DNA of 64,000 nucleotides from DATNBU01 sp964476185 (GCA_964476185.1 CAYYZO010000001.1:44952-108951), one strand, 5' to 3'; shown: positions 25,473 to 34,454, counted from the first letter of the stretch. Made by a program: numbers and translations. Notes: a model not told the origin generated them from the letters alone.

Positions 25473-27194
25473 GTGGCCGTCGTGTCGCCCGTCCTCGCCC
25501 TCGCGTTCGCGCTGTTCGTCTACACGCGCGCCCTCGACTGGGGCCTGCCGGCCGGTGACGAGACCTGGGCGGCCGACGCCGTGCGGCCGAGCGCGCCGCT
25601 CGCGGTCGCGTACCAGAACTTCGCCCGCGGATGGAACAGCGGCTGGTTCTGGTTCAAGTACCCTCCCCTGCACGCCTTCCTGCTGTCGGCCCTGTACGCG
25701 CCGTACCTCGCGTGGCTCTGGCTGACGGGCGGTCTTTCCGGCTTCGCTTCCGATTACCCGTTCGGCCTGGCCGATCCGGTCGGCTCGCTCAGCATGCTCG
25801 CGCTGATCGGGCGCGCGACGAGCGCCGCGATGGGCGCCGGCAGCGTGCTGCTCGCCTACGCCTGCGTCGTCCGCAGCTTCGGTCGCGCCGCGGCGGCCGG
25901 AGCGGCCTTCGTCACGACGATGGCCTACCCGATGGTGTTCTACTCGCAGACCACCAACGTCGAGGTCCCGTACCTGTTCTGGATGCTGGTCGCGATCCTC
26001 GGCGCCGTGCGGCTCGTCGAGGGCGAAACCGCCCGGCGGTGGTGGGTGGCGCTCGGCGTCGGCGCCGCGTTGTCGGTCTCCACGAAGGAACTCGCGGCCG
26101 GCGCATTCGTCGGCCTTCCCTTCGCGATCATCGGCGCGGCACTCGCCGCCCGCCGGCCGGTCACGGACTGGCTCCGCGGCGGCCTGCTGGCCGCTGCCTC
26201 CTTCGGCCTGGCCCTGGTGGTCGCGAACAACGCGCTGTTCAATCCGCTCGGGTTCGTGCAGCGCGTCGGGTTCCTCACGCAGACCCTCCCGCGCGAGATC
26301 GCGCTCCAGTACGCGCCCTACTACTTCCCGATCGACCTCGGGGGCAGCCGCGGCGCCTCGGTCGAATTCGCGCAGATGTCGCTCGCGACGACGCGGCTCG
26401 TCGCGAGCCTGTCGTGGCCGACCGCGGCGCTCGCCCTGTCCGGCTGGCTTCTGGCGCTCCGAACCCGTCCGGCGTGGGCGCTGCTGCTGCTCGCCGCCTG
26501 CGTCGGCTACTACGTGGTGAGCGTGCGCGCGATGCTGTCGCTCAGCCTGCGCTACCTGCTTCCGCTCACGGTCTTCTCCTGCATGGCCGCGGGAATCGCG
26601 CTCGGCACGCTGACGCGCAGCGGCACCGCGCGGGCGCCGCGCCTCGCGCTCGCGGCCCTGCTCTCCGCCTGGATCTTCGCCTACGGCTGGGACGTGAATC
26701 GGATGATGAGCGGCGACGGACGCTACGGCGCCGCTCAGTGGTTGGCCGAAGCCGCGCGGCAGGGTCCCGCCAGCGTGGAAATCTACCAGAATCGCACGTA
26801 TCTTCCCCACTTCCCCGAAGGACTCACGGTCCGCGAAGTGGACTACGAGTCGCGCGACGTCGAGTCGTTCCTCGCGCGGCGTCCCGACCTCGTCGTGCTG
26901 TCGTCCAGCGGGATCTCCGGAATCACCGTGCGCTACAAGCAGGATTGGCAGGACGACGGGGAAACCGCCGAAGGTTATTCGCCGGCCCAGCGCAGCGCGA
27001 CGGGCCAGGTGATGAACTACAAGCGTGACTCCAACGTCGAGTTCCTCGAGCGCCTGCGTGCCGGGGACCTCGGCTTCGAGCGCGCGGCGAGCTTCGTCGT
27101 CGATCCCTGGATCGAACGGCCGCTCATCCAGAGCCTGAACCCGGAGATCGAGATCTATCGCCGGCTCGTGAACGCCGCGCCGACGCCCGAGTAA
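25473..27194 (+). CDS. PMT/ArnT-like membrane glycosyltransferase (GT39/GT83 type)
   Basis: About 574 residues, with roughly 9-11 membrane helices and a soluble C-terminal part. Near the N-terminus the periplasmic loop has LDWGLPAGDETWAADAV, giving the conserved acidic residues of lipid-linked-sugar transferases, then FKYPPLHAFLL, matching the PPL motif of the PMT family. It probably transfers a sugar from a polyprenyl-phosphate donor to a lipid or protein in the periplasm. The start is uncertain: GTG at 25473 gives a protein that begins at the first helix; a CTG at 25434 would overlap the upstream stop (CTGA) and add 13 basic residues. It is followed 38 bases later by the sulfatase-like gene. 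Confidence 0.78.
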   Translation: MAVVSPVLALAFALFVYTRALDWGLPAGDETWAADAVRPSAPLAVAYQNFARGWNSGWFWFKYPPLHAFLLSALYAPYLAWLWLTGGLSGFASDYPFGLADPVGSLSMLALIGRATSAAMGAGSVLLAYACVVRSFGRAAAAGAAFVTTMAYPMVFYSQTTNVEVPYLFWMLVAILGAVRLVEGETARRWWVALGVGAALSVSTKELAAGAFVGLPFAIIGAALAARRPVTDWLRGGLLAAASFGLALVVANNALFNPLGFVQRVGFLTQTLPREIALQYAPYYFPIDLGGSRGASVEFAQMSLATTRLVASLSWPTAALALSGWLLALRTRPAWALLLLAACVGYYVVSVRAMLSLSLRYLLPLTVFSCMAAGIALGTLTRSGTARAPRLALAALLSAWIFAYGWDVNRMMSGDGRYGAAQWLAEAARQGPASVEIYQNRTYLPHFPEGLTVREVDYESRDVESFLARRPDLVVLSSSGISGITVRYKQDWQDDGETAEGYSPAQRSATGQVMNYKRDSNVEFLERLRAGDLGFERAASFVVDPWIERPLIQSLNPEIEIYRRLVNAAPTPE

Positions 27195-27232
27195 GAGAAC
27201 GACTCTCCGCAGGACCGCAGGAGTTCCCCGTC

Positions 27233-29236
27233 ATGCCATCCCGAGCCACCGCCTTCTTCCGCTGCATCGGCGCGCTTCTGCTGCTCGGCGGCTGCACGTG
27301 GATCGTCGAGTTCGCGACGCTGCTCGTGCTGTGGCGCGACCAGAGCCTCGCGCCCTACGCGTTCTTCCCGAATCAGGCCTACGACTTCCTCGCGAAGGTC
27401 CGCTGGTTCTGCGAAGCTCTCCTCGGCTGGGCGCCTGGCCTGCCGGACCGCTTCGCCGGCCTCGCGTTCGCCGACAAGCTCGCGGCGATGTCCCCACTGC
27501 TGCCGGCGACCCTGGTCACGGCCCTCGTCGTCGGCGCGGCCGGCGGCCTCGTGGCCGTCGTCCTCGGCCGGGGTCGCGCGTCGCTGCGGGCGCACGTCCT
27601 GCTGTGGACCCTGTTCGGTCTCGTCGTCCACGCCGCCGTCAGTCTTCCGGCGTTCGGTCTCGAGGAAGGACTTCGCGTCAGCCGCCTCGCCTACCGCGCG
27701 CGCAGCCTCGTCGTCGACGGGATGCTGCTCGCGACGGCGGTCTCGGTGGTCGCCGCGGCCGTCGCCTGGTCGGTCGCCCCGCTCGTCGAGCGCTCGCGGG
27801 CGGTCGCTGCCGCCGGCCTCGCGCTGATGGTCGCCCTGGCGGGCTGGGCGGCGGCGCAGCCGCAGCCGACCGCGCTCGCGGCGACCTCTCCCGTTGCCGT
27901 CGACCCGTCGAAGCCGCGCCGCAACGTCGTCCTGATCTCGCTCGACAGCCTGCGCGCCGACCACGTCGGAGCCTACGGATACGAGCGCGACACCTCGCCG
28001 AACTTCGACCGCTTCGCGAAGGAGGGCGTGCTGTTCCGCAACGCGATCTCCACGTCGTCCTGGACGCTGCCGACCCACCTGACGATGTTCACCGGCCGAT
28101 CGCAGGTCTCCCACGGCGTCGTCGTCGACACGCGCGTGCTGCCGAAGACGATCCCGACGCTCGGCGAGATCTTCCACGAGGCCGGATACGCAACGGCGGG
28201 CTTCGTCTCGGGCCCTTACGTCGGCGGTCACTACGGCTACGACCGCGGCATGGACGACTACATCGACCTCAGCGCGCAGTGGGGGAAAGGCGCCGAGGCG
28301 CGCGCCGCGATCCTGTCGCCGGAGATCAACGAGAAAGGCCTCGGGTGGCTCGAGCGGAACCACGAGAAGCCCTTCTTCCTGTTCCTGCACTACTTCGACA
28401 TCCACTACGACTTCGTGCCGCCGCCGCCCTACGACACGATGTTCGACCCGGACTACACGGGCACGATGGACGGCCGCCGCTTCATCGAGCGCGACGACGT
28501 GAACCCGAAGATGGATCCGCGCGACCTCGCGCACATCGAGGCGCTGTACGACGGCGAGATCCGCTTCACCGACGAGCACGTCGGCCGCGTGCTCGACAAA
28601 CTGAAGTCGCTCGGCCTCCTCGACTCGACGGTCGTCCTGATCGTCGCCGACCACGGCGACGAGTTCTTCGAGCACGGCAACAAAGGCCATCACCGCACGG
28701 TCTACGACGAGGTGCTGCACATTCCGTTCGCGCTGCGGCTACCCGGCGGCGAGCACGCGGGCAGGCAGGTCGACGAGCAGGTCTCGCTGATCGACGTCTT
28801 CCCGACCCTTCTCGACGCGGCCGGATTCACCGTGCCGGCGGCGGCCGAGGGAGAGAGCGTCGCCGCCTGGCTCGACGGCGGCGGGCCGAAGCGCAGCGCC
28901 ATCTTCTCGGACTTCTACGACAAGCGCGGCTTCAACCTGCAGGTCGCCCGCCGCACGGCGGACAGCAAGACGATCCAGCACTTCAACCGGATCACGCACC
29001 CGAAGCGCGGGCCGATCGAGTTCTACGACCTCGCCTCCGACCCGGACGAGAGCGACAACCGGCGGGAACAGCACGCGCCGCAGGTCGCCGCTTCGATCGA
29101 GTCGATGTCGTCGTGGCTCGAGGGCCAGTGGAGGGCGTACCGCGCCTCGCAGGCTGCCGCCGGCGGCGGCGACTCGATCGAGATCGACGAGGAGACGATG
29201 AAGCGGCTCGAGTCGCTCGGCTACGTCGGCGAGTAG
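27233..29236 (+). CDS. membrane-anchored sulfatase-fold enzyme with Thr nucleophile
   Basis: A 667-residue protein: about five N-terminal membrane helices (to residue 205) then a sulfatase/alkaline-phosphatase-fold domain. Metal-site motifs VVLISLDSLRADHVGAYG and VLIVADHGDEFFEHG are intact. The position of the formylglycine Cys/Ser reads SSWTLPTHLTMFTG, with Thr278 where CxPSR sulfatases have Cys. A Thr nucleophile is the mark of LtaS- and EptA-type phosphotransferases, so a phosphoglycerol- or phosphoethanolamine-type transfer or hydrolysis is at least as likely as sulfate ester hydrolysis. It is paired with the membrane glycosyltransferase, suggesting periplasmic glycolipid modification. 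ATG at 27233 after AGGAG. Confidence 0.85.
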   Translation: MPSRATAFFRCIGALLLLGGCTWIVEFATLLVLWRDQSLAPYAFFPNQAYDFLAKVRWFCEALLGWAPGLPDRFAGLAFADKLAAMSPLLPATLVTALVVGAAGGLVAVVLGRGRASLRAHVLLWTLFGLVVHAAVSLPAFGLEEGLRVSRLAYRARSLVVDGMLLATAVSVVAAAVAWSVAPLVERSRAVAAAGLALMVALAGWAAAQPQPTALAATSPVAVDPSKPRRNVVLISLDSLRADHVGAYGYERDTSPNFDRFAKEGVLFRNAISTSSWTLPTHLTMFTGRSQVSHGVVVDTRVLPKTIPTLGEIFHEAGYATAGFVSGPYVGGHYGYDRGMDDYIDLSAQWGKGAEARAAILSPEINEKGLGWLERNHEKPFFLFLHYFDIHYDFVPPPPYDTMFDPDYTGTMDGRRFIERDDVNPKMDPRDLAHIEALYDGEIRFTDEHVGRVLDKLKSLGLLDSTVVLIVADHGDEFFEHGNKGHHRTVYDEVLHIPFALRLPGGEHAGRQVDEQVSLIDVFPTLLDAAGFTVPAAAEGESVAAWLDGGGPKRSAIFSDFYDKRGFNLQVARRTADSKTIQHFNRITHPKRGPIEFYDLASDPDESDNRREQHAPQVAASIESMSSWLEGQWRAYRASQAAAGGGDSIEIDEETMKRLESLGYVGE

Positions 29237-29445
29237 GCGGCCACCTCCACGTAGTCGACACGGCTCGTCGGCGCGGGGATCGGAACGCCGTCTTCCCTCA
29301 TTCCGTCGAGATGGAAACCGATCGCGCTGCGGATCGCGCCTTCGACCTGCTCGAGCGTATCGCCGGTCGCGACACAACCGGGCAGGTCCGGGACCCACGC
29401 CGACCAGTTGTGCTCACATCGCTCGATCACGATCGCGTAGCGCAT
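29221..29445 (-). CDS. hicB: HicB family antitoxin
   Basis: A 74-residue HicB-type antitoxin with the partial RNase-H fold pattern RYAIVIERCEHNWSAWVPDLPGCVATGDT and the helix LEQVEGAIRSAIGFHLDGM. It neutralises the HicA mRNA interferase encoded 4 bases upstream. GAGGTGAG, which overlaps the end of hicA, serves as ribosome site. It is a short HicB without an obvious C-terminal DNA-binding domain, so autoregulation may be weak. Its last 16 bases overlap the convergent 3' end of the sulfatase-like gene. Confidence 0.88.
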   Translation of the reverse strand: MRYAIVIERCEHNWSAWVPDLPGCVATGDTLEQVEGAIRSAIGFHLDGMREDGVPIPAPTSRVDYVEVAAYSPT

Positions 29446-29449
29446 CCGC

Positions 29450-29644
29450 TCACCTCTTCGGGCTGAGCCCAGCCTGCCTGAGAATACTCTTCAATGTGCC
29501 GCTGGCAAGGTCGTCGCCGGGATGCCCGGCGACCGTCACCCGCCCCGCCTTTCGAGGATGCTTGAGCTGACGGTGACTGCCTCGCATCGCCACGACGCGC
29601 CAGCCCTGGTGATGCAACAGCGCGAGAATCTCGCGTACCTTCAC
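29450..29644 (-). CDS. hicA: HicA family toxin (mRNA interferase)
   Basis: A 64-residue HicA toxin with the double-stranded RNA-binding-like fold. The catalytic His lies in MRGSHRQLKHPRK, followed by VTVAGHPGDDLASGTLKSILRQAGLS. HicA cleaves mRNA to arrest growth until HicB blocks it. GTG start at 29644; no strong ribosome site is seen, consistent with low toxin expression. It forms a two-gene toxin-antitoxin operon with hicB downstream. Confidence 0.9.
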   Translation of the reverse strand: MKVREILALLHHQGWRVVAMRGSHRQLKHPRKAGRVTVAGHPGDDLASGTLKSILRQAGLSPKR

Positions 29645-29754
29645 CGAGGCGAGACTGAACCGGGAGTTCCGGTCGCCACAATCTCTGCGATGTCATGATC
29701 CGCGGATTGCGACGAAGCACCCGCCCCGCCGGATACGCGTGAGCGACGACCGGC

Positions 29755-30297
29755 TCAATCGTCGTCGTCGTCCCCGCGACGCTCGGCGGCACGACCGGTG
29801 GCGCCCCCCTCGCCTGCCGCCTCGCCGGCCGCTGCCGTGGACGGATTCGCGTACGCGGCCGCCGCGCCGTGCTCGTACACGAGCGAGCCGCCCGCCTGGC
29901 CGACGCGGTAGCCGAGGAACAGCACCACGAGGGTCGCCGCCGTCGCCGTGGACGCCGCGGCACGCGCCATCCCGGCCGGCAGCAGCGCACCCGCGGCGAA
30001 CAGCACCAGCACCCCCGCCGCCGTCCAGGTGAAGACCTCAGCCGCCTCCTCGTGCGACTCGATCGCCGACTCAGCCACGACGGCCTCGACCGTCTCCTCG
30101 TCCTGCTCGCCCGTGCGCATGGCCGCGAAGCTCGCGACGACGAGGACCGCCTGCAGCGCGACGGCCACGACCCACGCGCGACGCGGCAGCAGGTCGCGGA
30201 TCCACGCGAGCAGGAGGCCGCCCGAGACCGCGGGCATCAGGATCGCGAGCGCGATCGGCAGGTGAACGAGCTTCGGGTGAAGGGGCATCGTGTCCAT
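29755..30297 (-). CDS. DUF2231-type four-helix membrane protein
   Basis: A 180-residue inner-membrane protein starting MDTMPLHPKLVHLPIALAIL, the typical HPxxVHxPIA start of DUF2231 proteins. It has four predicted helices (about 12-30, 41-58, 87-107, 113-130) and an acidic Ala/Gly-rich C-terminus ending in five Asp residues. Family function is not established; relatives are often near haem or redox proteins. ATG at 30297 with GGAG upstream. It is divergent from a membrane LuxR-type regulator, suggesting shared control. Confidence 0.72.
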   Translation of the reverse strand: MDTMPLHPKLVHLPIALAILMPAVSGGLLLAWIRDLLPRRAWVVAVALQAVLVVASFAAMRTGEQDEETVEAVVAESAIESHEEAAEVFTWTAAGVLVLFAAGALLPAGMARAAASTATAATLVVLFLGYRVGQAGGSLVYEHGAAAAYANPSTAAAGEAAGEGGATGRAAERRGDDDDD

Positions 30298-30439
30298 GAC
30301 GTCTCCGGGCCGCCGGGGTTGCCGCGCCGCCTCCGATGGCGTCGCGCGGGCCGGCGATCTGGAGGCCAGCGTGCAGCCGTCGACATCGATTCGTCCATCG
30401 GACGGATGTGATACGCGAGGCCCTGCGAGGACTTGCGCG

Positions 30440-31087
30440 GTGGACAGCGAACATCTGCGGGATACGCGGGCGGACGCCGGGGAGGCTGCCGCCGACACCG
30501 AGTCCCGCCGCCTGCTGCTCGACCGCCGCGCGAGCCTGCTCCTGGCGCTTCTGTTCGGCGTCGTCGCGGCGCTGACGGGCATCGACCTGGCGATCGATCT
30601 CGGCCACGGGATCGAGCCGCGACACGCGGTGGCCGAGGGGGCCGTCGTGCTCGCCGGCCTCGGCGGGGCGTCGTGGATGATCGCGCGCCTCGCCGCACTG
30701 GCCCGGGAAGCCCGCGAGCTCGGGCGCCGCGCCGACGAACTGCAGGCCGACCTCGAACTCTCCCGGGAGGCCCTGGCGGCATCGCGCGAGGACGCCGAGC
30801 GCTGGCGCGGCGAGGTCCGTCACCTCACGACCGGCCTCGGCGCCGCCATCGATCGCCAGCTCGAGAACTGGGGGCTCAGCCACGCGGAGCAGGAAGTCGC
30901 GCTGCTGCTGCTGAAGGGCCTCAGCCACAAGGAGATCGCCGACGTCCGCGGCACCGGCGAGGCCACCGTGCGCCAGCAATCGGCTGCGATCTATCGCAAG
31001 TCCGGCCTCGGCGGTCGCCACGACCTCGCCGCGTTCTTCCTCGAGGACCTGCTCGCGCCGCGCGGCGGGGAGCCGCCGGCCGGTTGA
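30440..31087 (+). CDS. membrane-anchored LuxR-type HTH regulator
   Basis: A 215-residue protein: two N-terminal membrane helices (about 28-45 and 58-75), a coiled coil (about 75-120, AREARELGRRADELQADLE) and a C-terminal LuxR-family helix-turn-helix (about 130-195; WGLSHAEQEVALLLLKGLSHKEIADVRGTGEATVRQQSAAIYRK). It binds DNA from the membrane. GTG at 30440 with GCGAGGAC upstream; the frame continues 50 codons further but without helix or domain. The 142-base space to the divergent DUF2231 gene probably holds both promoters. Confidence 0.78.
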   Translation: MDSEHLRDTRADAGEAAADTESRRLLLDRRASLLLALLFGVVAALTGIDLAIDLGHGIEPRHAVAEGAVVLAGLGGASWMIARLAALAREARELGRRADELQADLELSREALAASREDAERWRGEVRHLTTGLGAAIDRQLENWGLSHAEQEVALLLLKGLSHKEIADVRGTGEATVRQQSAAIYRKSGLGGRHDLAAFFLEDLLAPRGGEPPAG

Positions 31088-31113
31088 GCCTCGGCGGCGC
31101 ACCGGCTGCCGCG

Positions 31114-32256
31114 TCAGAACCCCTGCAGCGTCGCGAAGCGGTCGCGGTGCCAGGCCGCGTCGCCGAACGTCATCTCGGAGCCGCGCAGCCGCTTCGCGTA
31201 CAGGCCGACGTCGTGCTCGTCGGTCATGCCGATGCCTCCGTGCATCTGGATGCCCTCGTACGCCGTCAGGACGCCCGCGTCGGAGCAGCGGGCCTTCGCG
31301 ACCGAGACGAGGGCGCGCGCGTCCTTCGAACCCGTGTCGATCGCGGTGGCGGCGCCCAGCACGGCGGAACGGGCGAGCTCGAGCTCGACGTAGACCTTCG
31401 CGGCGCGGTGCTTGAGCGCCTGGAAGCTGCCGATCGCCACCCCGAACTGCTTGCGCGTCTTCAGGTAGTCGAGGGTCATCTCGAACGTCGTGCGCATGTT
31501 GCCGAGCATCTCGGCGCAAAGGCCGACGGTGGCGCGATCGAGGACGTCGTCGAGGATCCCGGCGGCCTGGCCTGCCTCCCCGAGCAGCGCGGAAGCCGGT
31601 AGCTCGACGCCGTTCAGCCGGACGATCGCGGACGCGCGCAGGTGCATGGTTTTCTGCGGAATCGTCTCGAGACCGGCTGCCCCGCGCTCGACGAGGAACA
31701 GCGACAGGCCGTCCCGGTCCGCCTCCGCGCCGGAGGTGCGCGCGACGACGACGAGCGTCCGCGCCGTCGCGCCGTCGAGCACGAGCGTCTTCTCGCCGCT
31801 CAGCACGTAGCCGTCGCCCTTCTTCTCCGCGCGCGTCGCCGACACCGTGCGCTCGTAGCGCGAGCCCCGCTCCTGCCACGCCAGCGTCATCGTGCGCGTG
31901 CCGTCGGCGACCGACGGAAGGATCTCGCCCTTCTGCGCGTCGCTGCCGGCCAGCAGCACGGCGTTGGCGCCGAGCAGCACCGTCGACAGCAGCGGCTCCG
32001 GCACCATCGTGCGACCGCACTCCTCGAGCACGCAGGCCATCTCGACGCTGCCCATGCCGAGCCCGCCGTGCTCCTCCGGCAGCGGGATCGCGGGCCAGCC
32101 GAGCGCGGCCATCTTCGCCCAGAGCTCCGGGGAGTAGCCGACCGGGTCGTCGCTGTCGCGCAGGTGGCGGACGCGCGAGACCGGCGATTCGTTCTTCACG
32201 AAGTCGGCGGCCGAGGACTTCAGCATTTGTTGATCGTCGTTCAGTACGAGGGCCAT
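31114..32256 (-). CDS. acyl-CoA dehydrogenase, probable non-catalytic partner subunit
   Basis: A 380-residue acyl-CoA dehydrogenase fold protein (LPEEHGGLGMGSVEMACVLEECG; MHGGIGMTDEHDVGLYAKRL). At the position where medium-chain-type enzymes have the catalytic Glu (xEGTxE) this one reads TFGDAAWHRD, so it may lack that base. It lies 31 bases downstream of a second acyl-CoA dehydrogenase that keeps the Glu. This matches heterotetrameric enzymes of the steroid-catabolism type (ChsE1-ChsE2, FadE28-FadE29), in which both subunits are needed. Substrate unknown; a bulky or branched acyl-CoA is plausible. Confidence 0.85.
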   Translation of the reverse strand: MALVLNDDQQMLKSSAADFVKNESPVSRVRHLRDSDDPVGYSPELWAKMAALGWPAIPLPEEHGGLGMGSVEMACVLEECGRTMVPEPLLSTVLLGANAVLLAGSDAQKGEILPSVADGTRTMTLAWQERGSRYERTVSATRAEKKGDGYVLSGEKTLVLDGATARTLVVVARTSGAEADRDGLSLFLVERGAAGLETIPQKTMHLRASAIVRLNGVELPASALLGEAGQAAGILDDVLDRATVGLCAEMLGNMRTTFEMTLDYLKTRKQFGVAIGSFQALKHRAAKVYVELELARSAVLGAATAIDTGSKDARALVSVAKARCSDAGVLTAYEGIQMHGGIGMTDEHDVGLYAKRLRGSEMTFGDAAWHRDRFATLQGF

Positions 32257-32287
32257 GTCTTCGTTTCCTTTCGTCGGTCGCAGCCGG

Positions 32288-33493
32288 TCAGTCGGGAAGG
32301 CCGAGCACGCGCTTGGCGATGATGTTGAGCTGGACTTCGGAGGTCCCGCCCTCGATCGAGTTGCCGCGGGCCCGAAGCCAGGCGCGCGTCGCGTCGATCT
32401 CGGACGGCTCGAAGCCCTCCCCTTCCCAGCCGAGCCCCTGCGGGCCGAGGATGCCGACCAGCAGCGACGTGCGGTCCTTGTTCAGCTCGGTCGCGTAGTA
32501 CTTGAAGATCGACGACTCCGGGCCGGGCTGGTGGCCGAGCTTGGCCGCTTCCTTCGTGCGCTTCAGGGTCAGCTCGAGGCAGGTCTTGTCGAGCGTCAGC
32601 TGCGCGATGCGGTCGCGCAGCGCCCCGTCGCGCACGCGGCCGGCGTCGTCGGTGCCGACGTGCTTCTTCGCGGCCGCGACGAGCTCGTTCTTCTCCTCGG
32701 ACTCGTTGAACGCCTCGCTGATCATGCTGCGCTCGTGCCCGAGCAGCGCCTTGGCCATCGTCCAGCCGTCGCCGACGCGACCGACGACGTGCGCGTGCTC
32801 GACGCGCGCGTCCTCGAGGAACGTCTCGCAGAACGGGGAGTAGCCGCTGATCAGCTGGATCGGCCGCACCGAGACGCCGGGCTGGTCCATGTCCATCAGC
32901 ATGAAGGTGATGCCCTCGTGCTTGGGCTTGTCGAACTCGGTGCGCACGAGCACGAACATCCAGTCGGCCTTGTCCGCGTAGGACGTCCAGACCTTCTGCC
33001 CGTTGACGATCCAGTGGTCGCCCTCGCGGACGCCCTTGGTCTGCAGGCCCGCCAGGTCGGAGCCGGCGCCGGGTTCGGAGTAGCCCTGGCACCAGCGCAC
33101 CTCGCCGCGGCAGATCTCCGGCAGGAAGCGGTGCTTCTGCTCGTCGGTCCCGTACTGCAACAGCAGCGGGCCGATCATGGTCAAGCCGAAGCCGATCAGC
33201 GGAGGCTTCGCACGGATGCGACGCATCTCCTCGGCGAGCACCTTCGCCTGTTCCTTCGAAAGGCCGCCGCCGCCGCAGTCCTTCGGCCACGTGGGCGCGG
33301 TCCAGCCGCGCCCCGCCATGCGGTCGAGCCAGACCTTCGCGTCGGGGTTCGGGAACGTCTCTTTCTTCCCGCCCCAGACCAGCTCGTCCGCGAGAGTAGG
33401 ATTGCCGGCGGAAGATCCCCACCGCATCGACGACGGGCAGTTGGCTTCGAGCCACGCCCTGGTTTCTGCCCGGAAGGCTTCGAGGTCGCTCAT
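32288..33493 (-). CDS. acyl-CoA dehydrogenase, probable catalytic subunit of a heteromer
   Basis: A 401-residue flavoprotein. The N-terminal domain carries GRGWTAPTWPKDCGGGGLSKEQAKVL, the middle domain YSEPGAGSDLAGLQTKG, and the C-terminal end ARGNSIEGGTSEVQLNIIAKRVLGLP, where the IEGGTSE glutamate is the expected catalytic base. This is the FadE26/FadE29-like branch. It is the first gene of a two-gene operon with the partner subunit. It oxidises an acyl-CoA to the enoyl-CoA, passing electrons to ETF. Confidence 0.88.
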   Translation of the reverse strand: MSDLEAFRAETRAWLEANCPSSMRWGSSAGNPTLADELVWGGKKETFPNPDAKVWLDRMAGRGWTAPTWPKDCGGGGLSKEQAKVLAEEMRRIRAKPPLIGFGLTMIGPLLLQYGTDEQKHRFLPEICRGEVRWCQGYSEPGAGSDLAGLQTKGVREGDHWIVNGQKVWTSYADKADWMFVLVRTEFDKPKHEGITFMLMDMDQPGVSVRPIQLISGYSPFCETFLEDARVEHAHVVGRVGDGWTMAKALLGHERSMISEAFNESEEKNELVAAAKKHVGTDDAGRVRDGALRDRIAQLTLDKTCLELTLKRTKEAAKLGHQPGPESSIFKYYATELNKDRTSLLVGILGPQGLGWEGEGFEPSEIDATRAWLRARGNSIEGGTSEVQLNIIAKRVLGLPD

Positions 33494-33626
33494 GGGGGCG
33501 GGAGTCTATCCGCGCGTGCCGCCAAGCCAAGGAATCGCCGAAGCGACGACGAGATCCCCCGACCGCCGTAGCCTCGCGCTTCGCGATCCGGTAGCTTCGC
33601 GCGATCTCGCCCGACGAGGTGATCCG

Positions 33627-34343
33627 TTGCCGCATCGCTCGCCCCTGACCGGCCGGTCACCGGCCCTCCGAACCTCGACCGCGGCCTGGTCCGCTAACCG
33701 ACGATCCTCGCGCACCCGGTGCCCGATCGCGCTGCTGGCGCTGCTCGCCTGCGCCGACGCAGCGTCCTGCACTCGCGCCGATCCGCCGCCGGCGTCGTTG
33801 CCGATCGCCGTGGTCGAAGCCGTTCGCGGCGAGGCGGTCGTGCAAAGCGACTCGGGGCGTCGGGCGATCACGGCCGGCGACACGCTCGCCGCCGGCGACG
33901 AAGTCGAAACCGGTCCGGACGGGAAAGTTCGCCTGCGGCTCGTCGACGCCTCGGTGCTCGCGATCGGCAACGGGACGCGCATCGGCCTCGTGGAACTCAC
34001 GCAGGACGACGAGCGGCGCGGCCGTCTCTCGCTCGCGACCGGCCGGTTCTGGATGCACGTGACGGCCTGGATCGGCAGCGGCGCAAGCCTCGTCGAGGTG
34101 GCGACGCCGACCGCGGTGGCCGGCGTGCGCGGCACGACCCTGTGGGGCGACACGGACGTGGACGCGATCTGCGCGCTCGAAGGCACGATCGAGGTGCGCA
34201 GCCTCGTCGCACCGACCGTCCCGCCGGTGACGCTCGGCGCGGGAAGCTGCGCGTCGCGCCTGAGCCGAGGGGAACTCGCCCCGCTCGCGCCCGGCGCCGA
34301 GGAGGTCGAACGGTATCTGCGCGAGGTGCTGATCGACGACTGA
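33627..34343 (+). CDS. FecR-domain exported protein
   Basis: About 238 residues. A hydrophobic segment (CPIALLALLACADAASC) follows a basic N-terminus of about 30 residues and may be a signal peptide with a poor lipobox. The FecR domain follows: VEAVRGEAVVQSDSGRRAITAGDTL, EVETGPDGKVRLRLVDASVLAIGNGT, and VATPTAVAGVRGT, the repeat typical of FecR-like periplasmic proteins. No sigma factor or TonB receptor is adjacent, so signalling is not implied. The start is a TTG at 33627 with AGGTGA four bases upstream, preferred because no ATG or GTG fits. Confidence 0.7.
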   Translation: MPHRSPLTGRSPALRTSTAAWSANRRSSRTRCPIALLALLACADAASCTRADPPPASLPIAVVEAVRGEAVVQSDSGRRAITAGDTLAAGDEVETGPDGKVRLRLVDASVLAIGNGTRIGLVELTQDDERRGRLSLATGRFWMHVTAWIGSGASLVEVATPTAVAGVRGTTLWGDTDVDAICALEGTIEVRSLVAPTVPPVTLGAGSCASRLSRGELAPLAPGAEEVERYLREVLIDD

Positions 34344-34454
34344 GCGCCGAACGCGCGACCGAGCTTCGCCAGGCGCGATCCGCCAGCGGGATCCCCGAGG
34401 GGCCACTCGACGCCCGCCGGTCGCGCGCACGGACCGTGCCGCGGCTCCTCCGCG

